A DNA stretch of 64,000 nucleotides from Pegea sp. RAD2-039 (taxonomy: Eukaryota; Chordata; Thaliacea; Salpida; Salpidae): contig JAQGEQ010000071.1 in the NCBI GenBank assembly GCA_034620365.1, positions 806,001-870,000 on the forward strand, written 5' to 3'. Position 1 is the stretch's first letter, and every line of letters begins with the position of its first letter. The position numbers and the translations under genes were made by a program. The notes below the pieces were generated by a model, which saw only the letters and a list, made by a program, of their open reading frames with translations, was not told the origin of the DNA and did no database searches. Shown here piece by piece: positions 62,901 through 64,000 of the stretch.

Positions 62901-64000
62901 TTGTGTAATAATGCTTGTCTGATTGAAAGTTGAAACGAAAATGGGGATCTTTTGAAGATATCTGTTCAGTTAAGTCGATTTCTACATCATCTTTAAACCA
63001 GGATATTTGAGGATCCGGGCAAGCAGCAAACTTTACTCTCAGATGAACTTCATTTTCTTTTACAGTTGCATGAATTGATTCAATAACAGTTGGTGAAAAT
63101 TCCATATCAGAGTTTTCGATTGGAACTCGTATTTCATAAGCACTATCATTGTATCTTTCAATATCAGCAATATGTTGTTTTCTTTCCTTATCAAGAACCT
63201 TTTTTCCTGTAAATACCAGAAGATAATGCAAAAGTTCAGCTAGTTAAAGTTCAACCAATCAAGCTGCGACTCACCCTCATCAAACTTGTGAAGTCCAACA
63301 TGCATCAGGACTAAACAACTGATTTGAAACCATAAAATGTAAAACCAGGCCGTGCAATAAAGCATGTTTATATGTTTATTAAATTAAAGATGATGTAAAT
63401 GAATAGAATTCAAAACAACCATTTATCAAATGGGTAAAATAAGAAACCCTTTACTTTAACTCTTTTCATGATCTAAACTATTTAACTACATCCTAGTTTG
63501 ATGGTTGGTAAAACATATACAAAACAAGAAACTCATCACACCTAAGTTCTATTTGCTTTTTATGACTGAAAGCCATTCTCAGAAACCCAGAAAAACTTTT
63601 TATCTCAGATGCAGCAAGCAATCATAAGAAGGATATGAGATACCTGTTATAAGCAAATCTGTACTACATATAGCTTCACCAGCAACGTTCGAAGCATAGC
63701 AACGAAATTCGCCAGAATCAGCTGGCCTACTAGACTCCATTATTAACCAACAATGGCCATTATCAGTATGTCGTCCACACTGCAAGAAATATAAAATGAG
63801 TTGAACCAATATTTCATCACAAGATTATTGAAAGTCTCAACTACAAGTTATAGAAGTTTAACAAACCTGATATCGTTGCTGATTGGTTATGTCTACGCCA
63901 TTTCTAAACCAACGAGTTTGTAGTTGCTCCCCTTCAATTATACAACTTAATCTTACAATACTTCCTTCAATTACATGTAAAGGCTGAAGAGGTTCAACAA
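1..64000 (-). CDS. TTN: Titin-like giant sarcomeric protein gene, partial at both ends (83 exons in window)
   Basis: One minus-strand gene spans the window. I joined 83 exons with GT-AG introns, and phase agrees at every junction, giving about 14,900 residues. Domains follow the order Ig-rich (about 25 Ig in the 5' half), then mixed Ig/FnIII (about 57 FnIII and 20 more Ig). Ig domains show the core Trp and a D-x-G-x-Y-x-C/A-type F strand. FnIII domains show the B-strand Trp, a D-D-G-G turn and a Y-x-F-R-V-x-A-x-N strand. In the 3' part the domains form 11-domain super-repeats (Ig-Fn-Fn-Ig-Fn-Fn-Fn-Ig-Fn-Fn-Fn), preceded by 7-domain-type units, as known for vertebrate titin. Titin links Z-disc to M-band and templates the thick filament. 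The kinase, M-band, start codon and promoter are not in the window. Twitchin/projectin is the alternative, but three FnIII in a row and the 11-domain period argue against it. Confidence 0.85.
6181..7357 (-). CDS. TTN: Exons 79-82: Ig and two FnIII opening C-zone-like super-repeat 2
   Basis: Exons 7237-7357, 6820-6977, 6451-6715 and 6181-6391 give the tail of one FnIII, an Ig split over three exons, one full FnIII and most of a second that finishes at the start of exon 83. The Ig has G-N-P-T-P before its C strand, but its core Trp position reads V-S-I, so the usual Trp is replaced. Its F strand is D-D-C-G-K-Y-V-V. The donor of exon 80 is best placed at 6820, because an earlier GT at about 6843 would drop the E strand (F-L-L-D-K-V-Q). 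Introns here are 59, 104 and 259 nt. Confidence 0.85.
7358..7660 (-). other. Intron between exons 78 and 79 (303 nt)
   Basis: AT-rich sequence with GT donor and AG acceptor at its ends on the minus strand. I see no coding frame, repeat or RNA in it. Confidence 0.8.
7661..9074 (-). CDS. TTN: Exons 74-78: Ig followed by three FnIII (C-zone-like super-repeat 1, third block)
   Basis: Exons 8905-9074, 8486-8850, 8175-8428, 7936-8120 and 7661-7880. They encode the end of an FnIII, an Ig (K-P-N-P-Q-V-T-W, then D-S-G-V-Y-T-A-T-A-N), and three FnIII. The second FnIII lacks the usual D-D-G-G turn (A-K-A-T-P-I-A-S-Y); the third has S-D-G-G-A. Introns are 51 to 60 nt (8429-8485, 8121-8174 and 8851-8904), near the lower limit for animal splicing. 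Phases run 2-1-0-2-1-2 without conflict. Confidence 0.87.
9192..10352 (-). CDS. TTN: Exons 69-73: three FnIII (C-zone-like super-repeat 1, second block)
   Basis: Exons 10152-10352, 9897-10098, 9728-9822, 9369-9585 and 9192-9315. The first FnIII opens with R-P-S-P-P-V-G-P-I, the proline-rich linker typical of titin FnIII, and carries N-N-G-G in the turn. The second has T-N-D-G-G-N. The third has an unusual C-D loop (E-T-Q-D-E-Q-S-S-K). Each domain is split by an intron in its middle, the common arrangement in this gene, with the first half ending at the G-G turn in two of the three. Confidence 0.86.
10451..10917 (-). CDS. TTN: Exons 67-68: end of an FnIII and a complete Ig
   Basis: Exons 10715-10917 and 10451-10650. 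The first carries the F-G strands of an FnIII (Y-K-F-R-V-S-A-I-T-A-A-G) and the A-B strands of an Ig. The second completes the Ig with G-N-P-A-P-K-V-V-W and D-A-A-I-Y-E-V-N-V-K-N. The intron before exon 67 (10918-10965) is only 48 nt, the shortest I find. Confidence 0.86.
10966..12536 (-). CDS. TTN: Exons 62-66: FnIII, Ig and two FnIII starting the C-zone-like region
   Basis: Exons 12326-12536, 11958-12215, 11750-11894, 11505-11630 and 10966-11270. The first FnIII follows the RSPSP exon directly; it has a Thr-rich B strand (K-T-T-T-T-T-I-T-I-K-W) and ends Y-K-F-R-V-R-A-I-N. The Ig that follows (E-G-E-P-S-P-V-A-T-W; D-T-G-N-Y-E-L-Q) opens the first 11-domain super-repeat. Two FnIII follow, with D-N-D-G-G-C and S-D-G-G-S turns. 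Exon 62 ends in phase 2 at TATAA|gtacgt; a second GT four bases on is out of phase with exon 63. Confidence 0.86.
12711..17374 (-). CDS. TTN: Exon 61: giant disordered exon with RSPSP repeats
   Basis: A single 4,664-nt exon, about 1,555 residues, with no Ig or FnIII fold. The first third (to about 16130) is Arg/Ser/Tyr/Pro-rich, with a tandem series of about 20-residue units around Y-R-S-P-S-P-x-R-x-E, resembling SR-protein and titin Z-disc or M-band SP motifs, which are proline-directed kinase sites. The rest is acidic and Ser/Lys/Glu/Thr-rich, without cysteine or Trp clusters. Entry fits an acceptor at 17376-17375 in phase 2 after a TGCTAAC-like branch site; exit is phase 1 (C|gtaagt). An ATG at 17382 lies four codons after an in-frame TAA, just upstream of that acceptor, so an independent start cannot be excluded. 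The phase match on both sides favours an internal titin exon between the second and third FnIII of an Ig-Fn-Fn-Fn unit. Confidence 0.8.
14500..14561 (-). repeat. Coding tandem repeat, 21-nt unit (EKNEQKQ heptads)
   Basis: Two identical 21-nt units (14520-14540 and 14541-14561) and one degenerate unit (about 14500-14519) encode E-K-N-E-Q-K-Q, E-K-N-E-Q-K-Q, E-K-I-K-Q-K-Q in exon 61. The highly charged heptads could form a short helix. The identity of the two units points to a recent slippage event. Confidence 0.85.
16130..16900 (-). repeat. Degenerate coding repeat, RSPSP units in exon 61
   Basis: About a dozen diverged units of roughly 20 residues. Core matches include F-R-S-P-S-P-M-R, Y-R-S-P-S-P-R-R-Y, Y-R-S-P-S-P-V-M-F, Y-R-S-P-S-P-L-R and R-T-R-S-P-S-P-L-Q-Y, alternating with R-x-R-x-x-S-P-S/T-P-x-R/x-x-F/Y. 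They contain many Ser-Pro and Arg-Ser pairs and are divergent at DNA level, so the array is old. Confidence 0.85.
17375..18166 (-). other. Intron between exons 60 and 61 (792 nt)
   Basis: AT-rich non-coding sequence. On the minus strand it begins gtgtaa and ends with a TGCTAAC branch-like site and a weak tract before ACAG. If the ATG at 17382 were used as a start, this stretch would have to hold a promoter, but I see no clear TATA or other core element. Confidence 0.65.
18167..18795 (-). CDS. TTN: Exons 58-60: second half of one FnIII and a complete FnIII
   Basis: Exons 18586-18795, 18356-18526 and 18167-18299. Exon 58 completes the FnIII begun in exon 57 (D-D-G-G then S-D-M-I-T-Y-M-V-E-I). 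Exons 59 and 60 form another FnIII (M-L-L-S-W; L-V-N-E-Y-L-V-E-K; Y-K-F-R-I-C-C-K-N-N-F-G) with an atypical turn lacking D-D-G-G. Introns are 59 and 56 nt. The acceptor of exon 60 is inferred from phase and is less sure: the nearer AG at about 18319 would leave a 37-nt intron and the wrong frame. Confidence 0.75.
18796..20060 (-). other. Intron between exons 57 and 58 (1,265 nt)
   Basis: Long AT-rich intron that splits an FnIII exactly at its D-D-G-G turn. I find no open frame with Ig/FnIII features, no inverted repeat pair and no RNA gene. Confidence 0.8.
20061..20222 (-). CDS. TTN: Exon 57: end of an Ig and first half of an FnIII
   Basis: A 162-nt exon, phase 1 to phase 1. It supplies the F-G strands of the Ig begun at the end of the giant exon (G-S-Y-V-L-L-A-S-N-S-I-G) and the A-C strands of an FnIII (L-Y-L-S-W-I-S-P-E-D-D-G-G). 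The Ig joins across a 127-nt intron with no residues missing. Confidence 0.88.
20350..31142 (-). CDS. TTN: Exon 56: 10.8-kb exon with D-zone-like Ig/FnIII units
   Basis: One uninterrupted 10,793-nt exon (about 3,598 codons; enters phase 2, leaves phase 1). It opens with a 170-residue Ser/Glu-rich linker. Unit 1: Ig (30610-30334), three FnIII, Ig (29425-29140), FnIII, linker. Unit 2: Ig (28720), three FnIII, Ig (27530), FnIII, linker. Unit 3: Ig (26750), three FnIII, Ig (25570), two FnIII. Unit 4: Ig (24650), three FnIII, Ig (23485), two FnIII. Then Ig (22620), two FnIII, a 390-residue acidic and Lys-rich linker (21760-20600, with a KKKKKKKLFLKKK tract near 21050) and the start of an Ig. Units 3 and 4 match the vertebrate titin D-zone 7-domain repeat; units 1 and 2 have a disordered linker where the seventh domain would be. 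Confidence 0.9.
23796..24507 (-). repeat. Near-identical 712-bp duplicate, copy in unit 4
   Basis: Matches 29748-30459 at a constant offset of 5,952 bases without indels. I count 4 mismatches (two silent, one Glu/Lys and one Val/Ile change). It covers the end of an Ig and two FnIII. Sequence on both sides diverges at once to ordinary paralogue level. Confidence 0.95.
29748..30459 (-). repeat. Near-identical 712-bp duplicate, copy in unit 1
   Basis: Partner of 23796-24507. The 5,952-base offset equals 1,984 codons, that is three D-zone-like units, so the two copies sit at the same position in units 1 and 4, while units 2 and 3 between them are diverged. This is the pattern expected of gene conversion rather than of tandem amplification. 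Confidence 0.95.
31254..33497 (-). CDS. TTN: Exons 48-55: FnIII array and linker at the I-band/A-band transition
   Basis: Exons 33271-33497, 32916-33217, 32693-32807, 32320-32516, 32026-32266, 31642-31968, 31471-31585 and 31254-31365. With exon 47 they give five FnIII in a row, without an Ig between them. Hallmarks include C-L-V-S-W, L-N-V-T-W, V-K-L-S-W, I-T-L-Q-W and I-S-L-T-W B strands. The third domain lacks the glycine turn (N-P-N-S-E-K). Exon 55 is a 37-residue Ser-rich linker with no fold, leading into the linker of exon 56. Introns range from 53 nt (32267-32319) to 176 nt. Confidence 0.86.
33634..34671 (-). CDS. TTN: Exons 46-47: one Ig domain split by a 738-nt intron
   Basis: Exon 34487-34671 carries the A-E half (V-R-S-G-D-S-L-N-I-V-A; G-N-P-L-P-E-V-S-W). 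Exon 33634-33748 carries the F-G half (H-G-E-Y-T-I-Q-A-K-S-K-C-G) and the Y-D-K-P-A-R-P linker to the next FnIII. The joint is phase 0. The intron 33749-34486 is AT-rich and holds nothing I can recognise. Confidence 0.84.
34736..35941 (-). CDS. TTN: Exons 43-45: two FnIII
   Basis: Exons 35790-35941, 35045-35300 and 34736-34945. The first FnIII reads D-V-P-G-P-V-N-D-I, then C-K-L-L-W, E-D-G-G-I and Y-R-Y-R-I-R-A-Y-N; the second V-K-L-C-W, E-N-N-G-G-T and Y-R-F-R-V-R-A-I-N. The 489-nt intron at 35301-35789 is AT-rich and apparently empty. Exon 43 contains an in-frame TGG|GTAAGT sequence that looks like a strong donor but is read through in the domain. Confidence 0.86.
35942..37153 (-). other. 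Intron between exons 42 and 43 (1,212 nt)
   Basis: Long intron lacking any Ig/FnIII coding half. About 36700-37080 is visibly less AT-rich than the rest and has a short tRNA A-box-like string near 36717, but no complete tRNA, open frame or terminal repeats. Confidence 0.7.
37154..37447 (-). CDS. TTN: Exon 42: complete Ig in one exon
   Basis: A 294-nt exon, phase 1 to phase 1, encoding one whole I-set Ig: V-V-L-H-A-T-I-D-G-L-P-V-P, V-Q-W-F-Y, then N-H-S-G-E-Y-R-L-H-L-Q-N. The cysteines are absent, as in many A-band titin Igs. It is the first Ig after the FnIII series begins. Confidence 0.88.
37448..37865 (-). other. Intron between exons 41 and 42 (418 nt)
   Basis: AT-rich, with a short TATTCTAT-type simple repeat near 37740-37777. 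No coding or RNA signal was seen. Confidence 0.75.
37740..37777. repeat. Short AT-rich simple repeat
   Basis: Four imperfect copies of a tattcta/ttata string within an intron. A slippage-type microsatellite of no evident function. Confidence 0.6.
37866..39430 (-). CDS. TTN: Exons 37-41: first three FnIII of the gene
   Basis: Exons 39246-39430, 39044-39158, 38702-38843, 38212-38375 and 37866-38150. They mark the switch from pure Ig to FnIII. Domain 1: A-T-V-C-W, E-D-D-G-G-L, Y-L-F-R-V-A-S-C-N. Domain 2: I-I-L-S-W, F-D-G-G-S, Y-Y-F-R-V-C-A-A-N. Domain 3 is in a single exon: I-L-I-S-W, no glycine turn (T-K-G-A-T-E-N), Y-Y-S-Y-R-V-K-A-V-N. The 326-nt intron at 38376-38701 is AT-rich and apparently empty. 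Confidence 0.86.
39603..41078 (-). CDS. TTN: Exons 33-36: last three Ig of the tandem array
   Basis: Exons 40879-41078, 40435-40683, 39886-40125 and 39603-39774. Ig one: V-T-L-E-C-E-L-S, T-V-W-T-H-N-G-R, D-T-G-V-Y-Q-C-K. Ig two: Q-L-S-C-E-L-N, V-T-W-F-H-D, D-S-G-S-Y-K-A-K. Ig three: G-I-P-E-P-V-I-K-W, D-S-G-S-Y-Y-I-T-A-M-N-K-H-G. Each is split between the C/E and F strands, with an exon starting in a linker and ending mid-domain. The 309-nt intron at 40126-40434 holds nothing recognised. Exon 34 depends on a weak AG acceptor (TTGAAG). Confidence 0.84.
41079..41527 (-). other. Intron between exons 32 and 33 (449 nt)
   Basis: AT-rich; no frame, repeat or RNA recognised. Confidence 0.75.
41528..41815 (-). 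CDS. TTN: Exon 32: complete Ig in one exon
   Basis: A 288-nt exon, phase 1 to 1. The Ig is compact and acidic (V-E-E-N-E-E-A-L-F-E-I-E-L), with V-I-G-W-L-V-D-G and D-V-D-V-T-F-R-A-G. The F-strand Tyr is replaced by Phe. This type resembles the short tandem Igs of the titin I-band. Confidence 0.85.
41887..42820 (-). CDS. TTN: Exons 29-31: two tandem Ig
   Basis: Exons 42670-42820, 42207-42417 and 41887-42088. The first Ig has A-I-F-D-C-Q-L-S, C-T-W-F-L-N-N and K-V-K-C-V-A-K-I; the second A-I-F-T-C-K-V, K-V-K-W-S-R-D-R and A-V-Y-T-C-S-L-V. Both have the paired cysteines of I-band titin Igs. Exon 30 ends one domain and starts the next, so domain and exon borders do not coincide. Confidence 0.85.
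42872..43655 (-). CDS. TTN: Exons 25-28: two tandem Ig
   Basis: Exons 43532-43655, 43288-43458, 43095-43192 and 42872-43043. First Ig: F-T-K-E-L-C-D-V, K-L-V-C-E-L-N, G-H-W-Y-K-D, D-S-G-E-F-H-F-V. Second Ig: F-V-R-P-L-K-A-V, E-L-K-C-L-L-N, T-W-W-K-N-E-K-L, D-S-G-E-I-V-C-K-C. They resemble the titin proximal tandem Ig segment (E-L-x-D-V...W-Y-K-D-G). Confidence 0.86.
43881..44566 (-). CDS. TTN: Exons 22-24: two tandem Ig
   Basis: Exons 44403-44566, 44178-44335 and 43881-44122. Exon 22 first finishes the previous Ig (V-V-R-L-F-V-S), then starts F-V-E-P-L-R-D-Q with E-V-K-W-M-R-D-N; exon 23 gives L-Y-T-C-Q-L-K-D. Exon 24 carries most of the next Ig (A-M-F-S-C-I-L-N; V-C-W-Y-L-N-D), whose last strand is at the start of exon 25. 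A 215-nt intron follows at 43656-43880. Confidence 0.83.
44567..44928 (-). other. Intron between exons 21 and 22 (362 nt)
   Basis: AT-rich sequence without recognised content. It splits an Ig after Q-S-G-E. Confidence 0.7.
44929..45645 (-). CDS. TTN: Exons 19-21: tandem Ig pair
   Basis: Exons 45511-45645, 45200-45426 and 44929-45051. First Ig: F-I-K-I-L-E-D-T, V-M-M-E-C-E-L-D, I-E-W-M-F-N-G-K, L-Y-T-C-Q-T-V-D. Second Ig: F-I-T-S-L-R-D-V, A-V-F-E-A-E-M-S, F-V-W-T-I-N-D-N, finishing in exon 22. The motif E-D-E-Q-A-V-F-E-A-E is close to that of titin tandem Igs. Confidence 0.84.
45646..45955 (-). other. Intron between exons 18 and 19 (310 nt)
   Basis: AT-rich; nothing recognised. Confidence 0.7.
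45956..46539 (-). CDS. TTN: Exons 17-18: one tandem Ig
   Basis: Exons 46377-46539 and 45956-46083, joined phase 2 across 293 nt. The Ig reads V-I-L-E-C-K-V-T, V-T-W-F-Y-N-G-K and A-G-I-Y-E-C-K-Y-G-D. It follows an acidic linker (E-T-K-D-E-I-E-K). Confidence 0.84.
46663..47783 (-). CDS. TTN: Exons 15-16: one Ig split by an 836-nt intron
   Basis: Exons 47665-47783 and 46663-46828, phase 0 joint. Strands: P-E-F-V-T-S-P, I-S-V-T-G-F-P-E-P-S-I-F-W-S-F-N, then F-G-N-Y-Q-C-L-A-E-N-E-T-G. This is a classical I-set Ig of the long type. The intron 46829-47664 is AT-rich and has no recognised content. Confidence 0.85.
47784..48341 (-). other. Intron between exons 14 and 15 (558 nt)
   Basis: AT-rich; no coding frame with Ig features, repeat or RNA recognised. 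Confidence 0.75.
48342..48990 (-). CDS. TTN: Exons 12-14: one Ig over three exons
   Basis: Exons 48923-48990, 48654-48802 and 48342-48418. Strands: P-V-F-V-K-E-L-S-K-V, L-K-C-R-L-K-Y-S, I-S-W-S-H-D-G-K, D-A-G-E-Y-T-V-T-A-S-N-P-S-G. Splits fall after D-K and before S-D-A-G-E-Y. Start of the continuous tandem Ig run. Confidence 0.86.
48991..49422 (-). other. Intron between exons 11 and 12 (432 nt)
   Basis: AT-rich; nothing recognised. Confidence 0.75.
49423..50658 (-). CDS. TTN: Exon 11: two Ig with linkers, 1,236-nt symmetric exon
   Basis: 412 codons, phase 1 to 1. A 50-residue Ser-rich linker leads to an Ig (P-I-F-S-K-T-L-D-D-V; G-V-P-E-P-L-I-T-W-L-W; C-R-A-V-N-K-F-G). A 105-residue charged linker follows, then a second Ig (V-Q-W-Y-K-N-G; G-G-I-Y-K-C-V-A-S-N-E-Y-G) and a polar tail. 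Inter-Ig linkers of this size resemble those between Z-disc and proximal Igs of vertebrate titin. Being a multiple of three with matching phases, the exon could be skipped without frame loss. Confidence 0.88.
50659..51923 (-). other. Intron between exons 10 and 11 (1,265 nt)
   Basis: One of the two longest complete introns in the window. Very AT-rich, without Ig-like frame, tandem or inverted repeat, or RNA gene that I can see. Confidence 0.8.
51924..52890 (-). CDS. TTN: Exons 9-10: two Ig separated by a Ser-rich linker
   Basis: Exons 52725-52890 and 51924-52662. The first Ig spans the exons (F-I-I-K-P-M; E-F-Q-C-S-F-V; V-A-W-F-L-N-D-K; D-S-G-I-Y-K-I-V-V-S-N). A 90-residue Ser/Thr-rich linker follows (T-S-N-S-S-A-S-S-T-R). 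The second Ig is diverged (L-E-I-W-E-K-D-G-K; E-G-N-Y-T-F-T-V-S-H-Q-D-G) and lacks the cysteines. Confidence 0.86.
52942..53691 (-). CDS. TTN: Exons 7-8: linker exons
   Basis: Exons 53641-53691 (17 codons, phase 1-1) and 52942-53074. They encode polar linker without domain fold (for example D-S-S-T-V-I-E-Q-S-T-S-D; K-A-S-D-L-R-S-K-L-N-F). Support is splice sites and phase only, so exon 7 could be an optional cassette. The 566-nt intron between them is AT-rich and contains a 10-nt AG-flanked segment ending ATG|gtgagt that does not fit the frame. Confidence 0.6.
53692..54333 (-). other. Intron between exons 6 and 7 (642 nt)
   Basis: AT-rich; nothing recognised. Confidence 0.7.
54334..54678 (-). 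CDS. TTN: Exon 6: complete Ig in one symmetric exon
   Basis: 345 nt, phase 1-1. A basic linker (R-S-K-K-R-G-W-L) precedes an Ig with V-R-L-E-C-I-I-G, V-E-W-L-K-D-G-K-P-L and S-G-V-Y-T-C-I-G-K-S-E-H-G. A cassette-type exon between the giant exon 5 and linker exons 7-8. A 298-nt AT-rich intron separates it from exon 5. Confidence 0.88.
54977..62152 (-). CDS. TTN: Exon 5: 7.2-kb exon, giant disordered segment ending in an Ig
   Basis: A 7,176-nt exon (2,392 codons), phase 1-1. Its start is set by AG at 62154-62153; just upstream an in-frame TGA closes the frame. Order: about 65 polar residues; six Thr-Pro repeats (61970-60920); linker; repeated RPASCDCVR/W-N-P modules (60215-59457); then about 1,400 residues rich in Lys, Ser, Glu, Thr and Asn with little Pro (about 59400-55500); an acidic, Asp-rich patch (55520-55330); and an Ig (55255-54977; I-Q-W-F-V-N-D-K; V-R-C-E-I-K-N-E-R-G). 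Position between Ig domains near the N-terminal side, with R-T-P-T-P motifs, recalls the Z-disc inter-Ig segment of vertebrate titin. The charged stretch may act as a spring in place of PEVK. Both roles are inferred. Confidence 0.88.
59457..60215 (-). repeat. Repeated RPASCDCVR / W-N-P modules in exon 5
   Basis: Two modules (60215-60100 and 59880-59766) share an identical R-P-A-S-C-D-C-V-R followed after 12 to 13 residues by R-R-W-N-P-R-x-R-x-F-E. A third partial copy (59510-59457) has only R-R-L-W-N-P-I-T-R-K-F-E. A possible weak fourth (about 60450) reads Y-N-P-S-T-G-E-K-Y. The Cys, Trp and Pro conservation in an otherwise disordered exon suggests a short binding motif. I do not recognise it. 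Confidence 0.8.
60920..61970 (-). repeat. Six 45-70-residue Thr-Pro repeats in exon 5
   Basis: Aligned cores: M-Y-L-N-G-D-H-L-A-P-M-F-N-V-V-V-G-R; M-R-I-T-S-R-T-P-T-P-P-M-I-F; M-K-I-P-G-R-L-F-T-P-T-M-F-D-V-R; M-Q-L-Q-G-D-Q-E-A-Q-I-F-N-L; L-N-I-S-G-Q-N-G-T-P-S-L-F-C-V-K-L; M-K-L-P-D-R-K-A-P-T-P-L-N-F-R-F. Consensus: M-x-I/L-x-x-x-x-x-T-P-x-x-F-x-V. Charged linkers of 25 to 50 residues separate them. Confidence 0.82.
62153..62792 (-). other. Intron between exons 4 and 5 (640 nt)
   Basis: AT-rich; ends in GATGAATGTGTAGCAG. No frame with domain features. An alternative promoter is not visible. Confidence 0.75.
62793..63310 (-). CDS. TTN: Exons 3-4: 12-codon microexon, linker and one Ig
   Basis: Exons 63275-63310 (36 nt, phase 1-1) and 62793-63206. 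The microexon encodes V-L-M-H-V-G-L-H-K-F-D-E. Exon 4 gives a charged linker of about 40 residues and an Ig (V-H-L-R-V-K-F-A-A-C-P-D-P-Q-I-S-W-F-K-D-D; F-G-Q-Y-K-C-K-A-W-N-K-L-G). The linker between the two Igs is too long for the tight vertebrate Z1-Z2 pair. Confidence 0.83.
63311..63643 (-). other. Intron between exons 2 and 3 (333 nt)
   Basis: AT-rich; nothing recognised. Confidence 0.7.
63644..64000 (-). CDS. TTN: Exons 1-2 (in window): one Ig, 5' edge
   Basis: Exon 63867-64000 runs off the window; exon 63644-63779 follows in phase 0. The Ig reads E-P-L-Q-P-L-H-V-I-E-G-S-I-V-R-L-S-C, T-R-W-F-R-N-G-V-D-I, then D-S-G-E-F-R-C-Y-A-S-N-V-A-G-E-A. The frame is open to the window end, so further 5' exons, including the start codon, lie outside. 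Confidence 0.87.

Overview
The window is almost entirely the inside of one enormous gene on the minus strand. It encodes a titin-like giant muscle protein built from immunoglobulin (Ig, I-set) and fibronectin type III (FnIII) domains. The 5' end of the gene lies beyond base 64000 and the 3' end lies before base 1. By hand I could join 83 minus-strand exons (numbered 1 to 83 in transcription order, high to low coordinate) whose splice phases all agree. They give one open frame of about 44.8 kb (about 14,900 residues) covering roughly 70 per cent of the window. No second gene, RNA gene, CRISPR array or recognisable mobile element was found; long plus-strand open frames are antisense shadows.

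Organism: an animal with an AT-rich genome. Many introns are very short (48 to 60 nt), and others reach about 1.3 kb. The A-band part shows the 7-domain and 11-domain Ig/FnIII super-repeats known from vertebrate titin D- and C-zones, in the same order. Twitchin and projectin have a simpler Ig-FnIII-FnIII pattern. This suggests a chordate-type titin, perhaps from a tunicate or another invertebrate deuterostome; the species assignment is an inference with low to moderate confidence.

Layout in transcription order. (1) 64000-62793: two Ig domains with a linker. (2) 62152-54977: a 7.2 kb exon with a 2,300-residue disordered segment (six Thr-Pro repeats, a repeated RPASCDCVR/WNP module, then a long Lys/Ser/Glu-rich stretch) ending in an Ig. 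(3) 54678-39603: I-band-like Ig domains, first separated by linkers, then a run of about fifteen packed end to end, mostly split over two or three exons. (4) 39430-31254: transition to FnIII domains, including five FnIII in a row. (5) 31142-20350: one 10.8 kb exon holding D-zone-like units. (6) 20222-18167: Ig-FnIII-FnIII. (7) 17374-12711: a 4.7 kb exon with an RSPSP-repeat, SR-like disordered domain. (8) 12536-1: three consecutive 11-domain C-zone-like super-repeats, the last half in a single exon of at least 5,955 bp running off the window.

The parts would work together as one molecular ruler and spring of the sarcomere: Z-disc and I-band elements from the 5' half, thick-filament binding super-repeats from the 3' half. 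The most notable points are the RSPSP domain inserted between the D- and C-zone equivalents, a 712-bp tract duplicated at 4 mismatches within the giant exon, the absence of an obvious PEVK region alongside two other giant disordered segments, and symmetric phase 1-1 cassette exons in the 5' part.
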